Source of the DNA: Mycetocola_A sp015752285
GTDB taxonomy: Bacteria > Actinomycetota > Actinomycetes > Actinomycetales > Microbacteriaceae
NCBI RefSeq assembly: GCF_015752285.1
Contig: NZ_JADOUY010000001.1
Location: 62,001-126,000, forward strand
Direction of reading: 5' to 3'
DNA: 64,000 nucleotides
Made by a program: the position numbers and the translations under genes. This document shows positions 25,998 to 35,434 of this stretch, one piece after another (positions within the stretch are counted from its first letter, which is position 1; each line of letters begins with the position of its first letter). Under the pieces are notes generated by a model. That model was given only the letters and a program-made list of their open reading frames with translations, searched no databases and had not been told where the DNA came from.

Positions 25998-27107
25998 TCA
26001 GGGGTGGAGCACCGTGGGTGCCGAGCGCGCCCAGGCAGCGACGAGGTCCGTGCGCACGGTGACCCCAGAGCCCGGGCCGGTCGGCACGGTGAGCCGCCCC
26101 TCGTGAAGCACGAACGGCTCGGTGAGGTCTTCGGCGTAGTACCGATCCGACGCGCTGGTGTCGCCAGGCAGAGTAAAGCCGGGCAGGGCGGCGAGGGCGA
26201 CATTCATCGCCCGGCCGATCCCGGTCTCGAGCATGCCACCGCACCACACCGGGACGCTCCGCTCGACACACACGTCGTGGATCGCGACAGCGGGCAGGTA
26301 CCCGCCGACCCGCCCGGGCTTGATGTTGATGATGGAGGTCGCTCCCCTGTCGATCGCCTCGACAGCGACACTCGCGGACACGATGGACTCGTCGAGGCAG
26401 ACCGGGGTGCGGATGGCGTCGGCGAGCGCAACGTGGGAGGCGATGTCTTCCTCGTCGAACGGCTGCTCGATGAGCAGCAGGTCCGCGGTGTCGAGTTCGC
26501 GCAGGTGCGCGATGTCTGCCCGCGTGTACGCGGTGTTCGCGTCGACCTGCAGCGCGGCATCCGGTCCGAGCAGTTCGCGCACCCGGGCGACCGGCTCGAG
26601 ATCCCAGCCGGGTTTGATCTTCAGCTTGATGCGTCGGTAGCCGGAGTCGACGTACCCCTGCACCTCATCGAGCAACTCATCGATCGACGTGCTGATGCCG
26701 ACCGACACTCCGCAGTCGACCTCGGTGCGGACCGCACCGAGCCGTTCGCTGAAACTCAGACCGGATGCCCGCAGCTCGGCGTCGAGGACAGCCGCCTCGA
26801 GCGCCGCCTTGGCCATGCGATGCCCGACGACGGGCGCGAGCAGTCGACCGAGGTCCGCAGCACGCAGGTCGTGCGCAGCGAAGATCCGTGGGGCAAGGTG
26901 ATGCTCGATCACGAGGGCACAGCCGTCGACATACTCGGAGCTGTACGCGGGCGACGAGCCGGCGACGCATTCGCCCCAGCCCTCGGCGACGTCGGTGACG
27001 AGGTGGACGAGAAGCACATCGCGCTCGGTCTCACGGCCGAAGCTCGTCTCGAACGGACGCACGAGCGGCATCCCGATTCGGTGCAGAGTGATCGACTCGA
27101 CCTTCAT
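25998..27107 (-). CDS. N-succinylamino acid racemase / o-succinylbenzoate synthase-type enolase-superfamily enzyme
   Basis: A 369-residue enolase-superfamily protein of the MenC/NSAR group. All catalytic positions are visible: the KxK motif K161/K163 in KLKIKPG, metal ligands Asp189 (DANTAY), Glu214 (IEQPF) and Asp239 (LDES), and Lys263 in NIKPGRVGG. The gene follows a GNAT acyltransferase of the COG3375 type by 9 bp. In some bacteria a GNAT succinyltransferase and an NSAR work together to convert D-amino acids to L-amino acids, so racemisation of N-acyl amino acids is at least as likely as menaquinone synthesis. No men genes are nearby. Enzymes of this group are often bifunctional. Confidence 0.88.
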   Translation of the reverse strand: MKVESITLHRIGMPLVRPFETSFGRETERDVLLVHLVTDVAEGWGECVAGSSPAYSSEYVDGCALVIEHHLAPRIFAAHDLRAADLGRLLAPVVGHRMAKAALEAAVLDAELRASGLSFSERLGAVRTEVDCGVSVGISTSIDELLDEVQGYVDSGYRRIKLKIKPGWDLEPVARVRELLGPDAALQVDANTAYTRADIAHLRELDTADLLLIEQPFDEEDIASHVALADAIRTPVCLDESIVSASVAVEAIDRGATSIINIKPGRVGGYLPAVAIHDVCVERSVPVWCGGMLETGIGRAMNVALAALPGFTLPGDTSASDRYYAEDLTEPFVLHEGRLTVPTGPGSGVTVRTDLVAAWARSAPTVLHP

Positions 27108-27116
27108 GGGCCGACC

Positions 27117-27896
27117 CTACCGCTCCTCGGTGAACAGGTACCCGCCGTCGGCGAACCCGACGGCGAGCCCCTCGGAGAACGCCGGCTCGAACACGGCACG
27201 CGACGCGTCGCGGAACTCCGCGGCAGCAGCGGGGTCGCTGCCCCTGAGCCCCTCGTAGTCGGCGTGCAGTTCGAAGCGGATGCCGTGAACAGAGGCAACG
27301 ACCGGCGCCTGGTAGCTGGCGAGGGAGCCCGCCCGCTCGATCGATCGCTGCACGGTCGCAGAGACCTCCGGCGAATCGAGCAACCAGCTGACCTCGAAGC
27401 GGTCGGAGCGGTCGGCACCCGAGATGGCGTCGTCGAGTCGACCGTAGAAATCGGGATGATAGGCGCGCACCGTCGCGCCGAGCTTCTCGATGTTGAGGTG
27501 GGCGTTGCGGCGGATCAGCGGATCGTAGGTCCAGCGGATCTCTCCCACACCGTTGTCGAGGGCGAGAGCGCGTTGTGCGAGCTTGAGCGCGAACCCCACC
27601 CCGCCGCGAGCGGTGGGCGTCACCGCTGCGACGTGCGAGTGCACATGGACGCCGTCATCCCAGCCGAGGACCCCGACGACCGTTCCAACGAGGACACCGT
27701 CACGCTCAGCGACGAGGACGGTGTTACCTGCGTGCGCGATCGCCTGCACGAACGACGGGTCAGCGCCCGAACCCCGACCCCAGGTGTCGTCGAGCAGACG
27801 GCAGACCGCCGCATAGTCGTCGAGCGTGGACGCCGAACGGATGCCGACCCGCGCGGCGAGCGCGGCGGCATCCGCCTGGTTTCGAGCATCGGTCAC
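27117..27896 (-). CDS. GNAT acyltransferase (COG3375 type), NSAR partner
   Basis: A 259-residue two-part GNAT protein. The cofactor-binding region reads VHVHSHVAAVTPTARGGVGFALKLAQ (about 83-108), followed by the characteristic EIRWTYDPLIRRNAHLNIEKLGA, a COG3375 signature. Its stop lies 9 bp before the racemase gene, and its start overlaps the PAP2 gene stop by four bases. A plausible role is N-succinylation or N-acetylation of amino acids before racemisation by NSAR. The usual third member, an M20-type deacylase, is not seen in the window. Confidence 0.85.
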   Translation of the reverse strand: MTDARNQADAAALAARVGIRSASTLDDYAAVCRLLDDTWGRGSGADPSFVQAIAHAGNTVLVAERDGVLVGTVVGVLGWDDGVHVHSHVAAVTPTARGGVGFALKLAQRALALDNGVGEIRWTYDPLIRRNAHLNIEKLGATVRAYHPDFYGRLDDAISGADRSDRFEVSWLLDSPEVSATVQRSIERAGSLASYQAPVVASVHGIRFELHADYEGLRGSDPAAAAEFRDASRAVFEPAFSEGLAVGFADGGYLFTEER

Positions 27897-28606
27897 GCCT
27901 GCGGTTCCCTGGCGTCGGGCACGGCCGCCGATTTTTTGCCTATCGGTTCACCGGAGATCTTCGCCGCGAACGGCGCCCAGAGAATGAGCACGACCCCGGC
28001 TCCGAGCAAAGCCCCACCGATGGTGTCGGTCAGCCAGTGGACGCCGAGGTAGGTGCGCGAGAACATCATCAGGGCGACCCAGATCGTTCCAGCGGCCCAG
28101 ACCCAGACTTTCGGAAAAATGATGCCGAGCGCGACAGCCATCGTCGCGGCGTTCGTCACATGCCCCGAGGGGAATGAACCGAAGTCGCTGGGAACGAGCA
28201 TCTCCTCAGGGCGGGCTCGCCCGACCATGCTCTTGATCAACTGCGCCAGGCCAACGCTCGCCAGCGAGGCGATCGCGAAGAAGAGCGACGACCACGGGCG
28301 CTTGATCACGAGCAGCACGATCACGATGATGAGGGGCAGGATGTAGGTGCCGAATGCTCCGCCCCCGAGCCAGTTCATGCCGTACGACATCCACTCGAGG
28401 AAGGGCAGGCGGCCGTCTTCGAACAGCTCTTCGCTCCACTCGGAGTCGAGCTCGAACGGGAGGGAGTTTCCGCGCTGCACGATCAGGAAGGCGAGGATCA
28501 CGCCGAGACCGACGGCAACTCCTCCCGAGATCCAGGGCCAACGCCTGGTGACGCGCTTGGCGGAGGGGTCGGCCTGGGTGGCGGGATCGATGCGGTGCTG
28601 TGACAT
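27893..28606 (-). CDS. PAP2-family membrane phosphatase
   Basis: A 237-residue integral membrane phosphatase with about six membrane segments. The three PAP2 motifs are intact: KSMVGRARP, PSGH and SRTYLGVHWLTD. Such enzymes dephosphorylate undecaprenyl pyrophosphate, phosphatidic acid or related lipids at the outer membrane face. A charged cytoplasmic N-terminus precedes the first membrane segment. It is the first gene of a tightly packed PAP2-GNAT-NSAR run, although no functional link to amino-acid racemisation is obvious. Confidence 0.93.
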   Translation of the reverse strand: MSQHRIDPATQADPSAKRVTRRWPWISGGVAVGLGVILAFLIVQRGNSLPFELDSEWSEELFEDGRLPFLEWMSYGMNWLGGGAFGTYILPLIIVIVLLVIKRPWSSLFFAIASLASVGLAQLIKSMVGRARPEEMLVPSDFGSFPSGHVTNAATMAVALGIIFPKVWVWAAGTIWVALMMFSRTYLGVHWLTDTIGGALLGAGVVLILWAPFAAKISGEPIGKKSAAVPDAREPQA

Positions 28607-28752
28607 TTGTCAATCATGCCCTGAACCGCCGAATTCCGCCCATCGGCACCGCCCGTTGACACCGCACTCCGGATGTGGTGCGTGAATCGTCAGAGAGCAG
28701 CCAAGCAGCCGCGCACCCACCACGTGGGGCGCGCAGCTGCTCGGTCAGTGAA
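28607..28752. other. Short intergenic region, PAP2 / GH51
   Basis: These 146 bp hold the presumed PAP2 promoter and the 3' end of the arabinofuranosidase transcript. No clear terminator stem is seen. Confidence 0.4.
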
Positions 28753-30258
28753 TCAGGCCAGCGCCAGCGCAGACCACGACACGGGCGGAAGCGTCACGGT
28801 GAGGATGCCGTCGGCCAGCTCGGCACCGGAAAGCTCGCGCAGCCCCACGCGGTTCTGGTCGTCGATCGTGTTCTTCGCGTAGACGTCGTCGTCGTGCAGG
28901 GTGACCGCTTCTGTGAGAGCGGATGCGTCGAGTCCGGAGACATCGACGGTCACCGTGATCGCTTCGGTCTGGCTGCGGTTCACGAGGAACAGCGCGCTCG
29001 TGCCGGTTTCGGCATCCGTCGTCGCGACCGCGTCGATCAGCGGAGCGTCACCGTGCACCTTCGTCTGGTAGGTTCCGACGTCGATACGCGGTCGCAGCAC
29101 CTCGCCGCGAGCAAGCCGCGACGTCACCGAGAACGGGAAGAAGGTGGTCTGGCGCCAGGATGCTCCGCCCGGCTCGGTCATGATCGGAGCTATGACGTTG
29201 ACAAGCTGCGCGAGCGACGCCGAGCCGACCCTGTCGTGATTCTTGAGCAGCGTGATGAGCAGGTTGCCGAGCACGACGGCATCCGCCACCGAGTAGACGT
29301 CCTCGAGCTGACGGGGGGCGAACTCCCACTCCTCGTTGATCTCGTCCGAGGCCTGGTGCTCGTCGAGGTACCAGACGTTCCACTCGTCGAAGGAGAGCTG
29401 GATCTTCTTCGAACTGCGCAGCTTGTTGCCGACGTGGTCGGCCGTCGCGACCACGGTTTCGATGAAGTACTGCATGTCGAGCGACGACGCCAGGAACGAA
29501 CCGAGGTCCCCTCCGCGCTCCTGGTAATAGGCGTGGCACGAGATGTAGTCCACGTGCTCATAGCTGTGCTCGAGGACCGTTCGTTCCCAGTCGCCGAACG
29601 TCGGCATGCTGGATCCGCTCGAGCCGCAGACGACGAGTTCGAGGTTCTTGTCAGCAGCCTTCATGGCCTGGGCGGTGCGGGCGGCGAGCTTGCCGTAGTC
29701 GTCGGCGGTCATGTAGCCGGTCTGCCACGGGCCGTCCATCTCGTTGCCGAGGCACCACATCCGAATGTTGTGCGGTTCGGGCGAGCCGTTCGCGATGCGC
29801 TGGTCGCTGAGCGCGGTGCCAGACGGGTGGTTGGCGTATTCGAGCAGGTCCAGGGCAGCGTCGATGCCGCGGGTGCCGAGGTTCACGGCCATCATCAGTT
29901 CGGAGCCGGTCAGCGTGCACCAGCGGGCGAAGTCGTCGGTTCCGACCTGATTCGACTCGAGGGCGTGCCAGGCGAGGTCGCGACGCACAGGGCGGTTCTC
30001 GCGGGGCCCGACACCGTCTTCCCAGCGGTAGCCGGACACGAAGTTGCCGCCGGGGTAACGGATCGTGCTCGAACCGAGTTCCTTGACGAGTTCGACCACG
30101 TCGAGACGGAATCCGTCTTCGTTCGCCGTGGGGTGTCCTGGTTCGTAGATGCCGTCGTACACACACCGGCCGAGGTGCTCGACGAACGAGCCGAAAATGC
30201 GGCGGTTGAGTGGCGCGACGACGGCGGCGCGGTCGATGGCAATGGATGCGGTGGTCAC
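28753..30258 (-). CDS. Alpha-L-arabinofuranosidase, GH51
   Basis: A 501-residue cytoplasmic GH51 enzyme (no signal peptide) that releases L-arabinose from arabinoxylan or arabinan oligosaccharides. It contains the acid/base Glu173 in CLGNEMDGPW and the nucleophile Glu292 in SFDEWNVWY. The N-terminal NRRIFGSFVEHLGRCVYDG is the typical GH51 opening. The GTG at 30258, with AAGGA upstream, is chosen over the longer frame. A LacI-type palindrome lies 70-83 bp upstream, and the LacI gene itself is just beyond, so local repression is likely. It complements the xylanase by removing arabinose side chains from imported fragments. Confidence 0.96.
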   Translation of the reverse strand: MTTASIAIDRAAVVAPLNRRIFGSFVEHLGRCVYDGIYEPGHPTANEDGFRLDVVELVKELGSSTIRYPGGNFVSGYRWEDGVGPRENRPVRRDLAWHALESNQVGTDDFARWCTLTGSELMMAVNLGTRGIDAALDLLEYANHPSGTALSDQRIANGSPEPHNIRMWCLGNEMDGPWQTGYMTADDYGKLAARTAQAMKAADKNLELVVCGSSGSSMPTFGDWERTVLEHSYEHVDYISCHAYYQERGGDLGSFLASSLDMQYFIETVVATADHVGNKLRSSKKIQLSFDEWNVWYLDEHQASDEINEEWEFAPRQLEDVYSVADAVVLGNLLITLLKNHDRVGSASLAQLVNVIAPIMTEPGGASWRQTTFFPFSVTSRLARGEVLRPRIDVGTYQTKVHGDAPLIDAVATTDAETGTSALFLVNRSQTEAITVTVDVSGLDASALTEAVTLHDDDVYAKNTIDDQNRVGLRELSGAELADGILTVTLPPVSWSALALA

Positions 30259-30327
30259 AGAGGATCCTTGTCGGTGGGGCGGATGCGACGGCCTGCGCGG
30301 CATCCGCTCGGAAGTGTCGATGCTGAT

Positions 30328-30341
30328 TTACAACGTTATAA
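30328..30341. promoter_or_regulatory. LacI-type operator in front of GH51
   Basis: TTACAACGTTATAA is a near-perfect palindrome with the central CG typical of LacI-family sites, placed in the GH51 promoter region. It shares TACAACGTT with a second site at 31488-31501 in front of the adjacent lacI gene. Confidence 0.65.
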
Positions 30342-30424
30342 ACACCCTGTCAGAACTCCGACGGATGCGTCAAGAGCGCGGTTGGCATCCGATTGGCACG
30401 CGACGCCGAGAAGCACGGGCCGGC

Positions 30425-31435
30425 TCAGAGCGCCGTCGACTCGCGTTCGACGAGCGTGAAGTCAGACAGGTATTCCCGAGGCGGCAGCTGGCCGTCCCGT
30501 TCGGCGATGCGCTCGACGAGCACGCGGACCGCTGTCTCGGCGAGCTCGTCGCGCCCGGGATCCACCGTCGAGAGGGTCGGCAGCGAATACTTCGTCTCGT
30601 CGAGTCCGTCGAATCCGATGACGGCGACATCGGCCGGAATGCTGCGCCCCGCCTCCTGCAGCACCCGGACGGCACCGAGAGCGAGGGTGTCGTTGAACCC
30701 GAAGACGGCGTCGAACGGAACCCCGGCGTCGAGGAGGTCGTGCATCGCCCGGGCACCGTCGAGCCGGTGCCATTGGCCAGCCTCGCGCACCAGGTCAGGG
30801 TCGAACGGGATGCCGGCCTCGTCGAGCGCCTCGCGATAGCCCTGGAGCCGCAGGGCCGCTGAGCCGAGCACCTCACCGGCGTGGGCACCGAACGCGGCGA
30901 TCCGGCGACGACCGAGACCGATCAGGTGCGTCGTCGCCGCTCTCGCCGCCTCGACGTTCCTCATGGTCACGTGATCGGCCGGGCCCCCGAAGATGCGCTC
31001 GCCGAGCAGAACCAGCGGATACGACACGTCGAGCAGCGCCGCGTCGTCCGAGCCCATGCCGAGCGGGCTGAAGATGAGACCGTCGGTGAAATGCAGGCGG
31101 GAACTCGACAGCATCGCGATCTCCCGCTCCCGGATGCCGCCGGTCTGTTCGATGAGAACGACGAGATTGTGTCGCTCGGCCGCTCGGATCACGGCATCCG
31201 CCAGCTCGGCGAAATAGCTGAGGCTCAACTCGGGCACGGCGAGCCCGATCACCCCGGTCCGACCCAGGCGGAGGCTCCTGGCCGAGATGTTCGGCTTGTA
31301 GCCGAGCTCGTCGATCGCCGCGAGGACCTTGGCCCGCGTCGTCGGACGGATGTGCGCGTAATCGTTGACGACGTTCGACACCGTCTTGATCGACACCCCG
31401 GCCAGGGTCGCGACGTCGTACAGTGTCACCGCCAT
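30425..31435 (-). CDS. LacI-family regulator of the arabinofuranosidase
   Basis: A 336-residue repressor with an N-terminal helix-turn-helix (LYDVATLAGVSIKTVSNVVN, residues ~5-24), the hinge helix ISARSLRLGRTG and a periplasmic-binding-protein-like effector domain. It lies upstream of the GH51 gene on the same strand, with 166 bp between them. Two copies of a TACAACGTT palindrome flank it, one before GH51 and one 53 bp before its own start. It therefore probably represses both, and an arabinose-containing sugar is the expected inducer. Confidence 0.92.
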   Translation of the reverse strand: MAVTLYDVATLAGVSIKTVSNVVNDYAHIRPTTRAKVLAAIDELGYKPNISARSLRLGRTGVIGLAVPELSLSYFAELADAVIRAAERHNLVVLIEQTGGIREREIAMLSSSRLHFTDGLIFSPLGMGSDDAALLDVSYPLVLLGERIFGGPADHVTMRNVEAARAATTHLIGLGRRRIAAFGAHAGEVLGSAALRLQGYREALDEAGIPFDPDLVREAGQWHRLDGARAMHDLLDAGVPFDAVFGFNDTLALGAVRVLQEAGRSIPADVAVIGFDGLDETKYSLPTLSTVDPGRDELAETAVRVLVERIAERDGQLPPREYLSDFTLVERESTAL

Positions 31436-31487
31436 CGAGTTCCCGCTTCCGGTCCGCCGGACGTTTCACGACGTCCGTGGAACGAAT

Positions 31488-31501
31488 CTACAACGTTGCA
31501 G
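31488..31501. promoter_or_regulatory. LacI-type operator, autoregulatory
   Basis: CTACAACGTTGCAG lies about 53 bp before the lacI start at 31435. It shares its core with the site in front of GH51. Confidence 0.6.
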
Positions 31502-31548
31502 CGCTGCCGAACGGCATCCGCTGCCTGGAACCACGCACCGTCACCCCC

Positions 31549-31740
31549 TCAGCAGCACCTGCCCTGTGGGTTGCGGTCCTGCTCGTCGTCGCGCTCGCGC
31601 CAGAACATCCGCTCGGGCATCGGCGGGGTGTCGGGGTGATTCGCGGTGTGATGAGCGAGGTAGACCTCATAGGCGTTGTCGCCCATCACTGCCTTGATGT
31701 ATCTGCCCGCCGAGACCAGTCCGGCTGCGAGTGCGTTCAT
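31549..31740 (-). CDS. YbdD/YjiX-family small protein
   Basis: A 63-residue protein of the family found next to CstA transporters (DUF466/YbdD). The conserved stretch MGDNAYEVYLAHHTANHPD is present. Its ATG at 31740 overlaps the cstA stop, so the two are translationally coupled. The family is thought to support or modulate the CstA transporter. Its biochemical role is not established. Confidence 0.9.
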   Translation of the reverse strand: MNALAAGLVSAGRYIKAVMGDNAYEVYLAHHTANHPDTPPMPERMFWRERDDEQDRNPQGRCC

Positions 31741-34037
31741 TCGTGCCTCGCCTTCACCCGGCGACGGTCGGCAGGGAGGGCATCCCACTGCTTCTGGATC
31801 CGCTTCTCGGCCTTCGTCGTGACGATGCCTGAGCCGCCGAAGATGCGCGACGGGGTCACCGGATCTTCGGTGTTGACGCCTCCCCCGTTCTGGAACGCCC
31901 TGATGGTGCGGAACACGGCGACACCGATCACGATGACGGTGAGCGTCACGAACAGGATCGACAGGGTGCCCTGCACGAACGTGTTGCGCACGACCGCTTC
32001 CATCGCCGCCCGCGTCGGCGCGGTGCCGAAGCTCTCTTCACCCTGGTCGAGCGCCTGCCTGAACGCGCTGTTCTGGGCCCAGTAGCCGACGGCAGGAACC
32101 GGTGAGAAGATCTTGTAGAGGGATGCCGTGACGGTGACGACGGTCGCGAAAGCCAGGGGAAGAGCCACCACCCACAGGTACTTGAAGTAGCCACGGTCTG
32201 CGACGATCGCGAGACAGATCGCGAGAGCGATCGCGGCGAGAAGCTGGTTGGCGATGCCGAACAGCGGGAACAGCGTATTGATCCCGCCGAGCGGGTCAGT
32301 GACCCCCATGATGAGGATCGCCCCCCATGCCGCGACCATGATGGCCGTGCAGATCCAGGCCCCCAGTGTCCAACTGGCATCCCGGAACTTCGGGACGATG
32401 TTTCCGAGGGTGTCCTGGAGCATGAACCGGGCGACCCGGGTGCCGGCGTCGACGGCCGTGAGAATGAACAGTGCTTCGAACATGATGGCGAAGTGGTACC
32501 AGAAGCTCATCATGCCGACGCCGCCGATGAACGACTGCATGATGTGCGCGAGCCCGACGGCCAGGGTCGGCGCGCCGCCGGTGCGCGAGACGATGCTTTC
32601 TTCGCCCACGTTCCTCGCCGTCTCGGTGAGGAGTTCGGGGGTGAGGTTCACGCCGGTGAGACCGAGCGAATTGACGAACGCGACGGCGCCCTCGACGGTG
32701 CCTCCGGTGTTGGCCGCCGAGATGTTCATGGCGAAGTACAGTCCGCGGTCGATGGAGAGGGCGGCGACGAGGGCCATGATCGCGACGAAGCTCTCCATGA
32801 GCATTCCGCCGTAACCGATGAACCGGGTCTGTCGTTCCTTCTCGACCAGCTTCGGGGTCGTCCCTGAGGCGATCAGCGCATGGAATCCGCTCAACGCCCC
32901 GCAGGCGATCGTCACGAAGAGGAACGGGAACAGCGCTCCTGGGACGACGGGCCCGCCGGCCGGGTCGTCGGCGAACTCACTGAACGCCGGCACGGTGATC
33001 TCAGGCCGGACGACGATGATCGCGACGGCGAGCATCACGATCGTGCCGATCTTCATGAAGGTGGAGAGATAGTCGCGCGGGGCAAGCAGCAGCCAGACCG
33101 GGAGGATCGCGGCGATGAAGCCGTAGACGATGATGCCCCAGGCGATGGTGGTGCGGTCGAGGGTGAACAGCGCAGCACCCCAGTCGGTTGCGGCAACGGC
33201 ACCGCCGCCGACGATGGCGGCGATGAGCAGCACGAAACCGATGATCGAGATCTCGGTGATCTTGCCCGGCCGGAGGTAGCGCAGGTAGACGCCCATGAAC
33301 AGGGCGATCGGGATGGTCATCGACACGCTGAAGACGCCCCACGGGCTCTCGCCGAGCGCGTTGACGACGACGAGGGCGAGGATGGCCACGATGATGACCA
33401 TGATCACGAGGGTGGCGATGATGGCGGCCGTGCCGCCGACGCGTCCGAGCTGGTCGCGGGCCATCTGGCCGAGCGAACGTCCGCCGCGCCTGGTGGAGAA
33501 GAAGAGGACGAGGTAGTCCTGGACGGCACCGGCGAGGATGACGCCGACGATGATCCAGATCGTGCCTGGCAGGTAGCCCATCTGGGCGGCGAGCACGGGT
33601 CCGACGAGCGGGCCGGCTCCGGCGATCGCCGCGAAGTGGTGACCGAAGACCACTCGGCGGTCGGTGGGAACGTAGTCCTTGCCGTTGGCCTTGTATTCGG
33701 CCGGGGTCGCCCTCCGGTCATCCGGGCGGGTGATGGCCCGCTCGATGAACTTCGAGTAGAACCGGTAGGCGATGAGGTAGGTGCAGACCGCTGCGAACAC
33801 GAACCAGATCGCGTTCACTGTCTCGCCGCGCACCACGGCGAGCATCACCCAGGCGACGCCGCCGAGCAGGGCGATGGCCACCCAGATCGCGATCTTCAGC
33901 GGCGTCCAGTGCCGTTCTTCTGCCTCGCGCTCGTCGTCGGGAACCGCGACGGGCGGCAGGTTCGGATCCTGTTCGATGACGGATGCTTCCGGGTCGGCCG
34001 CGGGGCCACCCTCTGTCCGTCCGGCGTCTTTGCTCAT
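31737..34037 (-). CDS. cstA: CstA-family transporter (carbon starvation; pyruvate/peptide uptake)
   Basis: A 766-residue polytopic membrane protein with a charged cytoplasmic N-terminus (~45 residues) and some sixteen membrane segments. The CstA signature RRVVFGHHFAAIAGAGPLVGP (about 128-148) is clear. Family members import peptides or pyruvate, often when preferred carbon is exhausted. It is followed without a gap by the YbdD gene. No regulatory two-component system is adjacent. The 167 bp upstream hold a small stem (GCGGCC/GGCCGC near 34077-34095) that may end the transcript of the exporter gene behind it. Confidence 0.94.
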   Translation of the reverse strand: MSKDAGRTEGGPAADPEASVIEQDPNLPPVAVPDDEREAEERHWTPLKIAIWVAIALLGGVAWVMLAVVRGETVNAIWFVFAAVCTYLIAYRFYSKFIERAITRPDDRRATPAEYKANGKDYVPTDRRVVFGHHFAAIAGAGPLVGPVLAAQMGYLPGTIWIIVGVILAGAVQDYLVLFFSTRRGGRSLGQMARDQLGRVGGTAAIIATLVIMVIIVAILALVVVNALGESPWGVFSVSMTIPIALFMGVYLRYLRPGKITEISIIGFVLLIAAIVGGGAVAATDWGAALFTLDRTTIAWGIIVYGFIAAILPVWLLLAPRDYLSTFMKIGTIVMLAVAIIVVRPEITVPAFSEFADDPAGGPVVPGALFPFLFVTIACGALSGFHALIASGTTPKLVEKERQTRFIGYGGMLMESFVAIMALVAALSIDRGLYFAMNISAANTGGTVEGAVAFVNSLGLTGVNLTPELLTETARNVGEESIVSRTGGAPTLAVGLAHIMQSFIGGVGMMSFWYHFAIMFEALFILTAVDAGTRVARFMLQDTLGNIVPKFRDASWTLGAWICTAIMVAAWGAILIMGVTDPLGGINTLFPLFGIANQLLAAIALAICLAIVADRGYFKYLWVVALPLAFATVVTVTASLYKIFSPVPAVGYWAQNSAFRQALDQGEESFGTAPTRAAMEAVVRNTFVQGTLSILFVTLTVIVIGVAVFRTIRAFQNGGGVNTEDPVTPSRIFGGSGIVTTKAEKRIQKQWDALPADRRRVKARHE

Positions 34038-34204
34038 CGGAACCCCTCGATTTCGGTGCGACTGTGCACGCTCCCGGCGGCCCGGAAAAGGCCGCAGGAG
34101 ACACTGTGCTCCGATGCTACAGCCCGCGGCCCCCGAACGGGTCGCGCGCCGGCCGACTCAGTGTGCCGGCGTGGCGGCATCCGTCATCGGCACGGACCGA
34201 CGGG

Positions 34205-35434
34205 TCAGCTCGCGAGCGCCGGCACCCGGCGCGGCTGCACGATGAACCACACGGAGAGCACCGAGACGAGCGAGGTGGCGAGCATCACGGATGCCATCGG
34301 GATGGCGCTGTCGATCCCGAACAGCCCCACGATCGGCGAGATCAGTCCGGCCAGGCCGAAGTTGAGCGCGCCGAGCAGGGACGCCGCCGTGCCGGCCTCG
34401 TGACCGTGGTTGACGAGAGCGAGCACCTGCACGGCGGGGAACCCGAAGCCGGCGGCCATGATGAAGAAGAACAGCGGGATGAGAACCCCGAGGAACCCGG
34501 CGCCGGACTCGGCGAGAACGATGATCGAGAGCGCGGCGAACGCCTGGACGGCGGTCGTCACCCCGAGGATCCACTGCGGCCCGTAGTGACGCATGAGGCG
34601 AGAAGACACCTGCACGCCGATGACGATGCCGAAGGAGTTGATCGCGAAGAGGAAACCGTACTGTTGCGGGTCGAGATTGTAGACATCCTGGAACAGGAAC
34701 GACGAGCTCGACAGGTAGGCGAACAGCCCGGAGAAGCTCATCCCGCCGATGAGGGCGACTCCAACGAAGACCCGGTCGCTGAAGACCGAGCGATACCGGT
34801 CGCGGACGGTCGTGTGCCCGGAGGCGTGACGACGCTCCGGCGGCAGGGTTTCGACGATGAAGATCGACACGGCAACGACGACGAGCATGCCGTAGAGGGC
34901 CAGGAACACGAACAGGCCACGCCAGTCGAGGAACAGCAGCAGCTGCGATCCGATCACCGGGGCGAGGATCGGGGCCAGGCCGTTCACCAGGGCAAGGCGT
35001 GACAGCATCCGGACGAGCGGCTTGCCTCCGAAGAGGTCGCGCACCATGGCCATGGCGACGACGCCGCCGGCAGCGGCACCGGCGCCCTGCAGAACACGGA
35101 AGACGCCGAGCCACACGATGTCAGGGGACAGAGCGACGCCGATGCTCGCCGCGACGTGCACGCTCGTGGCGAGGATGAGCGGCAGTCGTCGGCCGACCTT
35201 GTCACTCCAGGGACCCATGAACAGCTGACCGATGGCGAAGCCGAGTGTGGTTCCTGTCAGCGTCAGCTGGATCAGCGTCGCCGAGACGTTCAGGTCACTC
35301 TCGAGCACGGGGAACGCCGGCAGATAGAGGTCGATGGTGAACGGTCCGAGCGCGGTCAGCGACCCGAGGACGAGAATGTAGACGAGTCTCTGACGGGGAG
35401 TCAGAGCATCACCGGGGTGCACAACAGTAGTCAC
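34205..35434 (-). CDS. Bcr/CflA-type MFS drug exporter
   Basis: A 409-residue major facilitator with about twelve membrane segments. The Bcr/CflA subfamily signs are FTIDLYLPAFP in the first helix, the loop motif GPWSDKVGRRLP after helix 2, and RVLQGAGAAAGGVVAMAMVRD in helices 4-5. Such proteins expel bicyclomycin, chloramphenicol or similar compounds, and some export sugars or amino acids. The substrate here is unknown. It stands alone between cstA and a 264-bp intergenic region. Confidence 0.92.
   Translation of the reverse strand: MTTVVHPGDALTPRQRLVYILVLGSLTALGPFTIDLYLPAFPVLESDLNVSATLIQLTLTGTTLGFAIGQLFMGPWSDKVGRRLPLILATSVHVAASIGVALSPDIVWLGVFRVLQGAGAAAGGVVAMAMVRDLFGGKPLVRMLSRLALVNGLAPILAPVIGSQLLLFLDWRGLFVFLALYGMLVVVAVSIFIVETLPPERRHASGHTTVRDRYRSVFSDRVFVGVALIGGMSFSGLFAYLSSSSFLFQDVYNLDPQQYGFLFAINSFGIVIGVQVSSRLMRHYGPQWILGVTTAVQAFAALSIIVLAESGAGFLGVLIPLFFFIMAAGFGFPAVQVLALVNHGHEAGTAASLLGALNFGLAGLISPIVGLFGIDSAIPMASVMLATSLVSVLSVWFIVQPRRVPALAS

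Noticed and set aside
25762..26271. 170-codon extension of the alditol oxidase frame
   Set aside because: Sequence is Arg/Pro/Cys-rich without homology; the GTG at 25761 with AAAGG puts His46 at the family position.
26004..28052. 682-codon plus-strand frame
   Set aside because: Antisense to the NSAR, GNAT and PAP2 genes; low-complexity Arg/Asp/Val composition and no motif.
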